Source: CAYQOX01 sp964419335 (GTDB taxonomy: Bacteria; Hinthialibacterota; Hinthialibacteria; Hinthialibacterales; Hinthialibacteraceae). From it: DNA of 64,000 nucleotides. The stretch lies in contig CAYQOX010000027.1 in NCBI GenBank assembly GCA_964419335.1, positions 1 through 64,000 on the forward strand, given 5' to 3'. Positions 18,536 to 28,263 of this stretch are shown here, one piece after another; positions within the stretch are counted from its first letter, which is position 1; each line of letters opens with the position of its first letter. The notes below the pieces were generated by a model. The model did not search any database, was not told the DNA's origin, and saw nothing but the letters and a program-made list of their open reading frames with translations. Both the position numbers and the translations under genes were made by a program.

Positions 18536-19240
18536 AAGCTATTGGCACCTTCTTGAGATTTCCCTCAGACCCTTTAGCAACAAAAAACAACGAATCTTAT
18601 TTCTCCCAACACAAAAGATAAAAAAAGAGACGATACCCTCACTTACGATGACATAGTCGTTAAGATAAAAAGAAATAAGAACGATGTCAATACTTCCCCT
18701 AACCTCTTAGAATCAAAAGTTTTTCTCATACTTTGAGGTTTAGGAAAATCCAACAATCCTCGTTTTCCTCATTGAAACAAAGATCCCCACGGCTCAAAAG
18801 TCATTAAAATCAGAGAAAAGATATACTCGTAACAATTACGTACCCATAATAAATTTTTTAATACTTTATCAGAAGAAGAATACTCTTTCAATCCTTTTTT
18901 ATCATTTTTCTCCTAAAAAATAAACCATAAAACCAACAATCACAAACTTTGCAACGTAAACACAACATAATCAAATAATTAAGTTTACACTTTGCCAAAA
19001 TCCCTTATAAATCGATCGTTTTTTTAATCAAGTAATAAAAACATCCTCTACCTGATATTCAACTTCTTTTTTACTATACTATTAAGAAAAGTAAAAAAAA
19101 ACACATTTATTAACGGTTTCTTCAGCACGACCTCGATGAATTTATCCACTTGCGTTACAACATACCTTTATGAATTATGCCTAAGAAAATACAATCGAAA
19201 AAACGAGAAAAGCCCAAAATTCAAGCAGATTAATATTTTT
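18536..19240 (+). other. AT-rich intergenic region, about 700 bp
   Basis: Divergent gap between the M23 peptidase and the metzincin, markedly richer in A/T than the genes around it, with many A and T runs. No open frame with a ribosome site, no tRNA-like arms and no strong hairpin were found. An in-frame ATG at 19136 could extend the metzincin by 35 residues, but the extension is Lys/Asn-rich and precedes a good signal peptide, so it is more likely leader. Probably contains both promoters; an AT-rich block of this kind can also mark horizontally acquired or silenced DNA. Confidence 0.5.
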
Positions 19241-20401
19241 ATGAGTTACAAAAAAACTTTTTTATCCTATACAATACTCATCATGGTGGGAGTTTTGCTC
19301 TTCCATTCCCTTGGTTGGGGAGGCAATCCCTTAGTTTTACCCACGGGCAAAGTATTGCACTGGCCCACGAAGGACATCTCGTTCCATATCGATAAAGGCC
19401 CACTGGGACCCTATCCCAACAAGTTAGCCAAACAATGGGTCTTGCTCGCCTTTGAAAAATGGAGTGAAATTCCGCACCTTGACCTCAACCTACAATTTGA
19501 AGGAACTTACGACGAAGAAATCACCTACGAGAACTACCATAAAGAAATCAAAGAAAAAAATACCGACCGAAATCCCATCATTTTCGACGACGGTTCGATC
19601 ATCGAGTGGCTACGAGGCGAAGGTGCTTCAACAAACTACCTGGGATTGACCATCCCTTTTTATCATAACAGTAGCGGTGAAATCAACCGGGTCATCACCA
19701 TCCTCAACGGCAAACAATTGACCGGCACAGAAGATGATCTCAATCGAATCATGTCAACCATGCTGCATGAATTTGGCCATTTCTTCGGCTTAGACCACTC
19801 CCAACTCTATCCTGAATTTGCCTTTGATACCGATCCCTCTAATAACCTTTTCCTACCCGTTATGTTTCCTATCGAAACCGAAGATCAAATCTCACCCGCC
19901 TCTCCAAGTCAAGATGACAAAACCACTCTTCAATCCCTTTACCCTCTCCCCTCTTTCCAACAAGAACGAGGCTCCATCCAGGGAACAGTCATGCGCCCCG
20001 CCGGCGATGTCGTCCAAGGAGCCAATGTGGTGGCCGTCAATATTGACAAACCCTACGTCGAAGCCTATGCCACCATCTCCGACCTGATGATCGAATTTAC
20101 AGGTGAATTCGTCTTTGAAGGCCTCCCTCCTGGATGGTATGAAGTTTATATCGAACCTCTCAACCAGCAATTTATGGGAGTTTCGCGGGTTGGGCCTTTT
20201 TCAGAAGACGAATTATCTCCCTCTTTTATAAATCCTGTCACCAAGGAATACTATAATGGTAGCCGTGAAAACGGCTACATGAATGTAGATGATCCTATGG
20301 ATCGTGTGTTTATCGAAGTCAACGCCGGCGAAACGGTCACCGATATTGACTTTATCACCAACGAAGAAACCAATGCTGTAAATTGCTGGGATCTTTATTA
20401 A
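19241..20401 (+). CDS. Secreted metzincin (matrixin-like) metalloprotease with carboxypeptidase-regulatory-like domain
   Basis: 386-aa protein from ATG 19241, whose first 25 residues make a signal peptide. The metzincin zinc site HExxHxxGxxH is complete: H176, E177, H180 and H186 in 'LHEFGHFFGLDHSQ'. A Met-containing turn ('LPVMFPIE') follows about 30 residues later, as expected of matrixin/M10-type enzymes. From about residue 255 a beta-sandwich of the carboxypeptidase regulatory-like type appears ('GSIQGTVMRPAGDVVQGANVVAV ... GLPPGWYEVYI' pattern). The protein is likely exported and degrades or processes extracellular proteins. No prodomain cysteine switch was recognised. Stands alone on its strand before raiA. 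Confidence 0.8.
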   Translation: MSYKKTFLSYTILIMVGVLLFHSLGWGGNPLVLPTGKVLHWPTKDISFHIDKGPLGPYPNKLAKQWVLLAFEKWSEIPHLDLNLQFEGTYDEEITYENYHKEIKEKNTDRNPIIFDDGSIIEWLRGEGASTNYLGLTIPFYHNSSGEINRVITILNGKQLTGTEDDLNRIMSTMLHEFGHFFGLDHSQLYPEFAFDTDPSNNLFLPVMFPIETEDQISPASPSQDDKTTLQSLYPLPSFQQERGSIQGTVMRPAGDVVQGANVVAVNIDKPYVEAYATISDLMIEFTGEFVFEGLPPGWYEVYIEPLNQQFMGVSRVGPFSEDELSPSFINPVTKEYYNGSRENGYMNVDDPMDRVFIEVNAGETVTDIDFITNEETNAVNCWDLY

Positions 20402-20636
20402 TTCTCATTTCACTTGGAAACTTTCAAGGCTTATGGTACGCTCATAATAAATAATAGTACGGAAAAAGCTCATGGCTGAGCGTGGAATCGCCTTCCACAG
20501 AGAATGGGCTGAACGTATCAACCGTGGGATCTCTACACCGAAATCTGGGGGGAATGTCCATCACAATCGAGGGTATAAAATAACCACTGATTGGTTTTTC
20601 CGGAGCGAATCGCTTTTAGGAAGGAGAACCAGGCCT

Positions 20637-20930
20637 ATGCGTATCGAGATTACGAGCAGAAGGCATCAACTCTCCGACCACCTCAAAGAGTATATCGAAT
20701 CCAAAGTATCAAAATTGGAAAAATATGCTCACGGAGATTGTGATGCACATGTTGTCATGGAGAGAAAAGATAATTTTCAAACCGTAGAGATTACGGTACA
20801 CGCTCTCCATAAAGTGTTGCATGCCGAAGACACCGGGGACAAAGTACGTGCATGTATCGATAAGGTGGTAAGCAAAGTCGAAAAGCAAATGCGCCGACTT
20901 AAAGACAAACAACTTGATAAAAGGAATTGA
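20637..20930 (+). CDS. raiA: Ribosome hibernation promoting factor / RaiA-family
   Basis: 97-aa ribosome-associated protein, started at ATG 20637 because AAGGAG lies 10 nt upstream. A longer in-frame reading from 20472 adds 55 residues of non-homologous sequence. The start 'MRIEITSRRHQLSDHLKEYI' and the later 'VEITVHALHKVLHAEDTGDK' are characteristic of short HPF/YfiA proteins, which bind the small subunit between A and P sites and silence ribosomes in stationary phase. A basic C-terminal helix is present; there is no long-form C-terminal dimerisation domain. Followed immediately by pta and ackA, linking ribosome hibernation to the acetate-overflow genes. Confidence 0.92.
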   Translation: MRIEITSRRHQLSDHLKEYIESKVSKLEKYAHGDCDAHVVMERKDNFQTVEITVHALHKVLHAEDTGDKVRACIDKVVSKVEKQMRRLKDKQLDKRN

Positions 20931-20938
20931 TAAGTATC

Positions 20939-21943
20939 ATGCATCCACTGGAAAGAATTCTAAACGAAGCCAAAAAAAACCCCATGCGTATCGTTCTTCC
21001 TGAAGCCACCGATCCTCGTATGCTGGAAGCCGCGCGACGAGCCGCCGATGAGAAAATCGCTCACGTGATTCTCATCAGCCCACAAGCAGAAATCGAAACG
21101 GCTGCCAAAGAATCTGGGACCCACCTTGATCGCCTCACGATTGTCGATCAAAGCCGCGATGAGAGAATCCAAGATTGGTCTGCTTACTTCGCTGAAAAAC
21201 GCAAGCACAAAGGATTGACCGTGGACCAAGCTGAACAAACACTGCGTGATCCTCTCTTCTTCGGAGCCATGATGGTACACAAAGATGCAGCCGACGGCAT
21301 GGTTGCTGGTGCCGTCAACACCACCGGAAACGTCATCCGATCAGCCCTCCAAATCGTTGGCGTCGAACCCGGCATCGGCACCGTTTCTTCCTGCTTCATG
21401 ATGATCGTTCCCGATTGCCCTTTTGGCGTTAATGGCACCTTGATGTATGGCGATTGCGGCGTGGTTCCCGATCCGAACCCAGAACAACTCGCCGACATCG
21501 CCATCTCAACCGCCGGTTCCATGAAAAATCTCGTGGGAGCCGAAGCGATTGTCGCCATGCTTTCTTTCTCCACCATGGGCAGCGCTTCTCACCCCATCGT
21601 GGAGAAAGTCATCGAAGCCACAAAAATCGCCAAGGAAAAACGCCCCGATCTCCGTATCGAAGGCGAACTCCAAGCCGATGCCGCCCTGATTGAGTCTATC
21701 GGAAAAAAGAAAGCCCCAGAGAGCACCGTTGCCGGCCAAGCCAATACCCTCATCTTCCCCGATCTTAATGCCGGCAATATTGCTTATAAACTCACTGAAC
21801 GATTGGCAAAAGCCGAAGCCTATGGGCCTTTGTTACAAGGCTTGGCACAGCCCATCAACGACTTGTCACGCGGGTGCAGCGCAAACGATATCTTCAACAC
21901 CATCGCGATCACCTGTGTACAAGCCCAGGCAGCAAAAAACTAA
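20939..21943 (+). CDS. pta: Phosphate acetyltransferase
   Basis: 334-aa Pta (short form, catalytic domain only), converting acetyl-CoA and phosphate to acetyl phosphate. Characteristic segments include 'RIVLPEATDPRMLEAA' near the N-terminus, 'DGMVAGAVNTTGNVIRSALQIVG', 'MLSFSTMGSASHPIVEKV', 'GELQADAAL' and 'ANTLIFPDLNAGNIAYKL'. A TTG at 20927 sits 1 nt inside the raiA stop and too close to the AAAGGA site, so ATG 20939 is chosen. With ackA 83 nt downstream it forms the acetate-producing, ATP-yielding pathway. A 6-bp hairpin with an 11-nt loop (21958-21980) lies between the two genes, too weak to call a terminator. Confidence 0.96.
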   Translation: MHPLERILNEAKKNPMRIVLPEATDPRMLEAARRAADEKIAHVILISPQAEIETAAKESGTHLDRLTIVDQSRDERIQDWSAYFAEKRKHKGLTVDQAEQTLRDPLFFGAMMVHKDAADGMVAGAVNTTGNVIRSALQIVGVEPGIGTVSSCFMMIVPDCPFGVNGTLMYGDCGVVPDPNPEQLADIAISTAGSMKNLVGAEAIVAMLSFSTMGSASHPIVEKVIEATKIAKEKRPDLRIEGELQADAALIESIGKKKAPESTVAGQANTLIFPDLNAGNIAYKLTERLAKAEAYGPLLQGLAQPINDLSRGCSANDIFNTIAITCVQAQAAKN

Positions 21944-22026
21944 GCGAATCAAATAGGTATCGTTCGGCGTCGATACGATAAATGAACCCATAGAAATTAC
22001 TTGCATCTACCTGAGAGGAAAACATC

Positions 22027-23286
22027 ATGAAAGTTCTTGTCTTGAATAGCGGTAGCTCATCGGTAAAATTTCAACTCATTGAAACCGACTTGGATCGAAT
22101 TAAAAATCAAAACGAAGTCGTTTTAGCACGCGGGATGGTCGAAAAGATCGGGCTCTCTCCCGCGATCCTGCGCTATCAATTTCTTAACGAAAATCCCATC
22201 CTTCTTCCTGAGAAAAAAGACTCTCTCCCCCCAGAAACCAAAGAACCGATCGAAATCTTAGACCACGGCGAAGCCATTAATTATGCTCTCAAAGCCTTAA
22301 CCAATCCCCAAAAAGGAGTCGTCTCTTCTCCCAAAGAAATCGAAGCCGTGGGTCACCGCATCGTCCACGGCGGAGAACGCTTCCAACAATCCGTGGTTAT
22401 CGATGACGAGGTGGTCAGCGGGATCCAAGCCTGCGTTGAATTCGCCCCGCTCCACAATCCCCATAACTTGAACGGCTATTTCGCCACTCGCGAGATTCTT
22501 TCGCATTGCCCTCACGTTGCTATTTTCGATACCGCTTTTCACCAAACCATGCCGCCTAAAGCCTATCTCTATGGACTTCCATATTCGATTTATAAAAAAC
22601 ATGGGATTCGCCGGTACGGTTTTCATGGCATCTCTCACCGCTACGTCTCCTACCGCTTGGGACAATTGGTCGGCATCACCCGTGACCACCTTCGTATTAT
22701 CACCTGCCATTTAGGGAATGGTTGCAGCGTTACCGCCCTGGATCATGGAAAATCCATCGACCATTCCATGGGCTTCACGCCTCTCGAAGGTCTCCTCATG
22801 GGCACCCGCACCGGCGATATGGATCCCTCCATCATTCTCACCCTTATCGCCAAAGAAGAACTTACCATCAACGAAGCCAATAACCTCATGAACAAACATT
22901 CCGGCCTCGTGGGAGTTGCAGGCGTTTCCAGCGATATGCGGGAAATTCAAATCGCCGCGAAAGACGGCAATGAACGCTGCCAAATCGCCATCAATATGTT
23001 CACCTACCGCCTGAAAAAATACATCTCCGCTTACGCCGGAGCGATGGGGGGCGTCGATCATATCATCTTCACCGGAGGCATTGGCGAAAACTCCACGGAA
23101 ATACGAGCCCTGAGCTGTGAAAACCTTGAGTTCATGGGCATCGAAATCGATGAAGAACGAAATAATAACTGCGCTGGGCGGGAAGGCAAAATTTCCCCTG
23201 ATTCTGCCAAAGTGGGGATTTGGGCGATACCCACCAACGAAGAACTCGTCTTCGCCCGCGATACCGTACGTTGCATTCTTCAATAA
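22027..23286 (+). CDS. ackA: Acetate kinase
   Basis: 419-aa cytosolic kinase making ATP and acetate from acetyl phosphate. The ASKHA-type N-terminus 'VLVLNSGSSSVKFQLIE', the 'GHRIVHGGERF' substrate loop, 'FDTAFHQTMP', 'RRYGFHGISHRYVS', 'HLGNGCSVTA' and 'TRTGDMDPSI' are all standard AckA motifs, and 'FTGGIGENS' forms the late ATP-binding element. Length is slightly above the usual 400 because of about 20 extra residues near 55-75. ATG 22027 follows GAGAGGAAAA. Paired with pta for fermentative or overflow acetate formation. Confidence 0.97.
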   Translation: MKVLVLNSGSSSVKFQLIETDLDRIKNQNEVVLARGMVEKIGLSPAILRYQFLNENPILLPEKKDSLPPETKEPIEILDHGEAINYALKALTNPQKGVVSSPKEIEAVGHRIVHGGERFQQSVVIDDEVVSGIQACVEFAPLHNPHNLNGYFATREILSHCPHVAIFDTAFHQTMPPKAYLYGLPYSIYKKHGIRRYGFHGISHRYVSYRLGQLVGITRDHLRIITCHLGNGCSVTALDHGKSIDHSMGFTPLEGLLMGTRTGDMDPSIILTLIAKEELTINEANNLMNKHSGLVGVAGVSSDMREIQIAAKDGNERCQIAINMFTYRLKKYISAYAGAMGGVDHIIFTGGIGENSTEIRALSCENLEFMGIEIDEERNNNCAGREGKISPDSAKVGIWAIPTNEELVFARDTVRCILQ

Positions 23287-23334
23287 TATTGAAGACAATG
23301 AACCGATATTTAAACTTTAACAGGAGATTCGCGA

Positions 23335-24753
23335 ATGATGGTTCAACGTTTTTTACTTACCGGTTTTCTTTTCACGGCGTTCTCTTTTTCGGTTTTCTCT
23401 CAATCTGAAATCACCGAAAAACCTTTATCAGGACCTTGCGTGGAATTCTCTCATGGGAAACTGGAAGTCTCAGAAAATGAACGCTTTCTTCAACATGATG
23501 ATGGGACTCCCTTCTTTTATCTTGGAGATACCGCTTGGGAACTGTTTCACCGCCTAGATCGAGAAGAAGCGGATAAATATCTGGAAAATCGGCGGCAAAA
23601 AGGGATTAATGTCATCCAAGCAGTCGTACTGGCCGAATTGGATGGCTTAAACCAGCCCAACCCCTACAACCAAACCCCATTAATTGATAACGATCCTGCT
23701 AAACCCAACGATAAATACTTCGAACATGTCGATTACATTGTAGAGAAAGCCGCCGAAAAAGGCCTGTATATCGGTATGCTTCCTACCTGGGGAGATAAAG
23801 TCAACAAAAAATGGGGGGTTGGACCGGTCGTCTTCAATAAAACCAACGCCGAAAAATACGGTCGCTACCTGGGAAAACGTTACCAAGACCATCCCAATAT
23901 CATTTGGCTCCTCGGCGGGGATCGCGTACCGGAAGACACCGAAGATATTTGGCGCTCCATGGCCAAAGGCATTCTCGCCCACGATACCAACCACCTTATG
24001 ACCTATCATCCCCAAGGGGGACGCTCAAGTTCCAAATGGTTCCATAACGATGATTGGCTCGATTTCAATATGCTGCAATCCGGACATAGCCGTTACAACA
24101 ATCCCAACTATCAACAAATTCAGCGGGATTACAACAAAACCCCAGTAAAACCATGCATGGATGGCGAACCCTGTTATGAAAACCATCCAGTCGACTGGAA
24201 TCCAGAAAAAGGGTGGTTCGATGAATACGACGTTCGCAAAGCCTGTTATTGGGCACTCTTCGCCGGCGCCCACGGCCATACCTACGGCTGCCACGATATC
24301 TGGCAAATGATGGCGCCTGGCCGCCAGCCGATTTCATCCGCCCGTAATCACTGGGACGAAGTCCTCAATCTTCCCGGGGCATGGGATATGATGCACGCCA
24401 AACATCTCCTTCTTTCCCGTCCCTTTTTCAACCGGGTGCCGGATCAATCTCTGATCGCCGACGGCCAGGGAGAAGGAACCCACCATGTCCAAGCCACTCG
24501 TGGCGATGATTATGCGTTTATCTATATCCCCACGGGACGAAACATCAAAATCAACCTGGGCAAAATTTCGGGAGACACTGTAACAGCCTGGTGGTATGAT
24601 CCTCGTACCGGCGAAGCCGAAAAAATCGGAGAAAAAGAGAATCAAGGCACCCTGGAAGTCGATCCTCCAGGAGAACCAGGGAAGTACAATGACTGGGTCC
24701 TAGTCCTAGATGATGATTCCAAGAAATTTCCACCACCAGGACAACTAAAATAA
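23335..24753 (+). CDS. Secreted GH140/apiosidase-like (DUF4038) glycoside hydrolase
   Basis: 472-aa exported protein (signal peptide about residues 1-23). It matches the DUF4038 (apiosidase-like, GH140) pattern: 'DGTPFFYLGDTAWELFHRL' at the start of a TIM barrel, then 'LENRRQKGINVIQAVVLAE', 'ADKYLENR', 'YHPQGGRSSSKWFH' and an acid-containing 'CMDGEPCYENHP' strand. The C-terminal 90 residues form a beta-sandwich of the collagen-binding-2-like type found after DUF4038. GH140 founders remove apiose from rhamnogalacturonan II; the substrate here is not proven. A strong terminator follows at 24783-24810. Confidence 0.82.
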   Translation: MMVQRFLLTGFLFTAFSFSVFSQSEITEKPLSGPCVEFSHGKLEVSENERFLQHDDGTPFFYLGDTAWELFHRLDREEADKYLENRRQKGINVIQAVVLAELDGLNQPNPYNQTPLIDNDPAKPNDKYFEHVDYIVEKAAEKGLYIGMLPTWGDKVNKKWGVGPVVFNKTNAEKYGRYLGKRYQDHPNIIWLLGGDRVPEDTEDIWRSMAKGILAHDTNHLMTYHPQGGRSSSKWFHNDDWLDFNMLQSGHSRYNNPNYQQIQRDYNKTPVKPCMDGEPCYENHPVDWNPEKGWFDEYDVRKACYWALFAGAHGHTYGCHDIWQMMAPGRQPISSARNHWDEVLNLPGAWDMMHAKHLLLSRPFFNRVPDQSLIADGQGEGTHHVQATRGDDYAFIYIPTGRNIKINLGKISGDTVTAWWYDPRTGEAEKIGEKENQGTLEVDPPGEPGKYNDWVLVLDDDSKKFPPPGQLK

Positions 24754-24782
24754 TTTGGCGAGATTCAATCATTCAAACAAAA

Positions 24783-24810
24783 GGGGGGATGCACAAATCC
24801 CCCCTCTTTT
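24783..24810 (+). terminator. Rho-independent terminator after the GH140-like gene
   Basis: Perfect 8-bp stem GGGGGGAT (24783-24790) with ATCCCCCC (24797-24804), a 6-nt loop GCACAA, then TCTTTT. It lies 29 nt past the stop at 24753, and an A-run on the other side could let it also serve the convergent gene ending at 24845. Confidence 0.88.
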
Positions 24811-24844
24811 CTTGAAGACTTTTCTCTTGAAGCTCCTTTTCAAC

Positions 24845-25924
24845 TTAATAAATCGACCACGATCCAATCCGGCTGCCCCCTATCGCCGGAGGTTCATTGG
24901 CATAAAGTCCAAAAATATGGTCAACATTTACAGCGAAAGCCTCCCCTTCCAAGGAAGCATCCATCATCATTCCCACTTCTTCCAATCCATCCTCGCCGAG
25001 TTCATACCAATAAATTTCACTCCATCCACCCTCAGCATGGTTGGTAATTAATAAATCCACATTCTCATCTCCATCGACCGAAGCAACGGTCATACCTTCC
25101 GCACCACTCCCGGTTTCACGCAGAAGGATTTCTTGCAATGAATCGGCATATTCTCCGGAAGACGTTTGCTCCAATAGATAAAGAACGTTCGAGGTGACAT
25201 CGCCATAAAACATCTTGCTAAGCACAAAATCACGATCTCCATCCTGGTCATAATCCACCGCGGCAACACCATTCAGCCCCCCTAAGTCAGGATAATCCGC
25301 TCCCCAATCCAAATCCTGGGAATACACTTCCGTCGGCTCGCTAATCACAGAGAGTGTACCATCCTCTTCTACACGCAATTCTTGATCATAGAGGATCCCG
25401 ACTGATGTCACATCGCTGTCTTCCAACCAGACCATTCTCAGTTGTCCATCCGACCAGTAGACATCCACGCCTAAGGGGCTAATATCCGCAGGCGTCGTAT
25501 GGATGGGATCTTGCACAACCTCCCAATTTCCTTCGCCATTTAATCGCCGATGCTGAAACTCGGTTCCTTCACTAGGAAAATGACTCTCCCCTTTGGAAAC
25601 CGCAAGAATCGCATGCGGTTCAGATTCTCCTTCCAAATAAAAGAGATCAATTCCCATATCATAAATAGGACCGGAATAATCTTCGTTCATAATCAGCGGC
25701 TCTTCTAAGTATTCTTGCGTCAGCTCCCACCATCCATTACTTTCCTCATAGACCCATCTCATAAGGCTATAACCAGACTCCGGAGATTCACTCCCCCAAT
25801 TGCTCGTCCACATACTATACCCATCGGGTATCCCTTCGACATATTCTTGACTACTTACAGAAAGACCCAAAAACATACTCATCACGAAAAAGACACTGAC
25901 CTTCTTCAAAATGTTTTGACGCAT
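24845..25924 (-). CDS. Secreted FG-GAP/VCBS-repeat protein of unknown function
   Basis: 359-aa exported protein with a signal peptide in the first 26 residues and GAGAGG upstream of the ATG. At least two calcium-binding-like VCBS/FG-GAP repeats are visible: 'GVAAVDYDQDGDRDFVLSK' (Asp ladder D-x-D-x-D) and 'GMTVASVDGDENVDLLITN'. Such repeats build beta-propellers in extracellular adhesins and enzymes. The rest is acidic, Trp- and Glu-rich beta sequence with no enzyme motif recognised. Converges on the GH140-like gene. Likely surface or extracellular; no catalytic role can be supported. Confidence 0.7.
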   Translation of the reverse strand: MRQNILKKVSVFFVMSMFLGLSVSSQEYVEGIPDGYSMWTSNWGSESPESGYSLMRWVYEESNGWWELTQEYLEEPLIMNEDYSGPIYDMGIDLFYLEGESEPHAILAVSKGESHFPSEGTEFQHRRLNGEGNWEVVQDPIHTTPADISPLGVDVYWSDGQLRMVWLEDSDVTSVGILYDQELRVEEDGTLSVISEPTEVYSQDLDWGADYPDLGGLNGVAAVDYDQDGDRDFVLSKMFYGDVTSNVLYLLEQTSSGEYADSLQEILLRETGSGAEGMTVASVDGDENVDLLITNHAEGGWSEIYWYELGEDGLEEVGMMMDASLEGEAFAVNVDHIFGLYANEPPAIGGSRIGSWSIY

Positions 25925-26110
25925 CCTCTCATCTCCTTTTACACTTAGAATTGTTTTACTTCTTCCTTCTCACTCCAATAAGTGTAAAACCAATATTATT
26001 CACCTCCTTACATTGAATAGATATATATACAATTGCGAAATAAATTTATCATAGGTCTCCACATAATTCAAATGAATTTATAAAAATTTATTTCCCAATG
26101 AATAAAACAC

Positions 26111-26140
26111 AAAAAAAGGGTGGAACCTTTCGCTCCACCC
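26111..26140 (-). terminator. Rho-independent terminator after the EF-G-like gene
   Basis: Stem GGGTGGA (26118-26124) with TCCACCC (26134-26140), 9-nt loop. Read on the minus strand it is followed by seven T residues (plus-strand A-run 26111-26117). It sits 33 nt past the stop of the EF-G-like gene. Confidence 0.87.
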
Positions 26141-26172
26141 TCTCGAATCGATGTCCTATGTGACTCCGAAGA

Positions 26173-28263
26173 TTATTCTTCTTCGCCTTCTTCCACCTTG
26201 CTTGCCTCGATAACCTTTTGCTCTAATTCCTTAGGTACAGGGTCATAATGCGAAAATTCCATTTCGAAACTTCCACGCCCTTGTGAAATGGATCGTAAAT
26301 CTATGGAATAGGTGTACATCTCCGCCAAAGGCACCTGAGCCCGAATGATCTGCTTTTTGTTGATCGCATCCATACCCATGACGCGTCCCCGCCGCGAATT
26401 AAGATCTCCCATCACATCCCCCATATAGGCTTCAGGAACCGTCACTTTAACATTCATAATCGGTTCGAGCAAAATGGGATTGCAATTTTCGCGGGCGACT
26501 TGCCGAAAACACATCGAACCCGCAATTTTGAACGCCATTTCTGACGAGTCCACGTCATGATATTGCCCATCAAAACATTCCACGGATACATCCACTACTG
26601 GATAACCTGCGAGAATGCCGCGTTCCATGGCATCCAATACTCCTTTCTCTACCGCGGGAATAAATTTCGTGGGGATCGCACCACCGAAAATACTGTTGAT
26701 AAACTCATAGTGTTCACCACGCTCCATCGGTTTAAGACGCAAGTGAACTTCCCCAAACTGCCCACGTCCGCCGGATTGTTTCTTATGACGAAAACGGCCT
26801 TCCCCTTGTTTTGTAATGGTCTCGCGATAGGCCACTTTAGGCGTAGTAAACTCCGCATTCAGTTTATATTGATTTTTGAGACGTTGAGAAATCAATTCCA
26901 CCTGCATCGATCCCATTGCGGTAAGAACCGTTTCCTTGGTCTCCGGATTTCGGTTGGCTTGAATCGTGGGGTCGCCTGCGATAATCTTATGCACCGCACC
27001 GCCCACCTTATCTTCATCATTTTTATCGGCTGCATGAACCGCCATATGGATGGGAGGCTGAGGATACTCTAAAGGAGCCACAATAAAATCTAATGTTCCA
27101 TTGGAAAGCGTATCGTTGGTTTCGAAATCATCCACTTTCGATACGGCAACAATATCCCCAACTTCTGCACGACTAACCGTAGTATGTTTCTTTCCATTGA
27201 CAGAGAGAACATGTCCTACCCGCGCTTTTTCTTGTTTATTAATAATGTTCCAATCCGATTCCCCTTCTATCGTTCCTGAGAAAATCCGAATGAAAGAGGT
27301 CTTTCCCGCGAAGGGATCCATAAAACTTTTGAAGACGAATCCCACCCCTTGACCATCTTCTTTTATTTCTTGTTGCAAAATTTCCTCACCATCCAACTTT
27401 TTGGCCGGGAAGGTTTTACGATCCATCGGTGCGGGAATATAATTGATCAAGCCATCCATAAGGCTTTCAATGCCAATACAACGCGTCGCTGCAGTAGCAA
27501 AAATCGGAACTACAGAACCAGCTAAAGCCCCCTCACGTAACCCTTGGCGTATTTCATCCAGAGGAATTTTTTCATCTTCCAAATAGCGCATCATCAATTC
27601 TTCATCGGTAGAAACCGCCGATTCGGTCATTTTTTGTTCGAATTCTTCCACTTCCGCGCGCAGATCCTCCGGAATATTCTCTTCTTTACTGACTTTTCCC
27701 CTCTCATCAAAGCTCAGTACTTTATTTTTAAGCAGATCAATGACTCCTTTAAAATGATCTTCACTCCCCCAAGGCAAGCGCACCGGACAAACTTGAGCCC
27801 CAAAAAAATCCTCTAATGATTTAACACTTGCCGCAAAATCGGCTCGTTCGCGATCCATCCGATTGACCACCACCGCCCGCGGCATTTGGTATTCTTCCAA
27901 AAATTCCCAGATTTTCTCTAATTCCACTTCCACCCCGCTTTGGCCATTCAACACAACCAAAGCTCCATCAGCTGCATGCAAGGCACCCTTAATATCCCCG
28001 ACAAAATCAGAATACCCTGGAGTATCGATAAAATTCAATTCATGCCCTTTGTAACTGCAATGGATTAACTTAGAAGTGAGAGTATGTTTCTTTTCTTTTT
28101 CTTCATCGAGGTAATCACAGAAAGTATTTTTGTCATCGATTTTACCCAGGCGATCAATTTGTCCAGTAAAATAAAGAATCGCTTCCATGATCGATGTTTT
28201 TCCGGATCCATGATGTCCTACAACCGCAATATTACGTTTTTTACCAACCTCGACTTGCTTCAT
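26173..28263 (-). CDS. EF-G-like translational GTPase (EF-G paralogue)
   Basis: 696-aa GTPase with all EF-G domains. G1 is 'GHHGSGKTS' instead of the canonical 'AHIDAGKTT', G3 'DTPGYSDF' and G4 'NRMDRERAD'. Domain IV has 'GGRGQFGEVHLRLKPMERG', and domain V ends with 'EMYTYSIDLRSISQGRGSFEMEF'. The variant P-loop and the 'DYLDEEKEKKHTL' switch region place it in the EF-G-like subfamily found beside a housekeeping FusA in many phyla, rather than as the main translocase. AAGGAG precedes the ATG by 9 nt. It may act in ribosome recycling or translocation under special conditions. The paralogue role is inference; no ribosomal-protein genes surround it. Confidence 0.88.
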   Translation of the reverse strand: MKQVEVGKKRNIAVVGHHGSGKTSIMEAILYFTGQIDRLGKIDDKNTFCDYLDEEKEKKHTLTSKLIHCSYKGHELNFIDTPGYSDFVGDIKGALHAADGALVVLNGQSGVEVELEKIWEFLEEYQMPRAVVVNRMDRERADFAASVKSLEDFFGAQVCPVRLPWGSEDHFKGVIDLLKNKVLSFDERGKVSKEENIPEDLRAEVEEFEQKMTESAVSTDEELMMRYLEDEKIPLDEIRQGLREGALAGSVVPIFATAATRCIGIESLMDGLINYIPAPMDRKTFPAKKLDGEEILQQEIKEDGQGVGFVFKSFMDPFAGKTSFIRIFSGTIEGESDWNIINKQEKARVGHVLSVNGKKHTTVSRAEVGDIVAVSKVDDFETNDTLSNGTLDFIVAPLEYPQPPIHMAVHAADKNDEDKVGGAVHKIIAGDPTIQANRNPETKETVLTAMGSMQVELISQRLKNQYKLNAEFTTPKVAYRETITKQGEGRFRHKKQSGGRGQFGEVHLRLKPMERGEHYEFINSIFGGAIPTKFIPAVEKGVLDAMERGILAGYPVVDVSVECFDGQYHDVDSSEMAFKIAGSMCFRQVARENCNPILLEPIMNVKVTVPEAYMGDVMGDLNSRRGRVMGMDAINKKQIIRAQVPLAEMYTYSIDLRSISQGRGSFEMEFSHYDPVPKELEQKVIEASKVEEGEEE

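Noticed and set aside
20472..20636. 55-residue N-terminal extension of RaiA
   Set aside because: The extension does not resemble HPF proteins and the AAGGAG site lies just before ATG 20637.
21958..21980. TATCGT/ACGATA hairpin between pta and ackA
   Set aside because: Only 6 bp with an 11-nt loop; could occur by chance.
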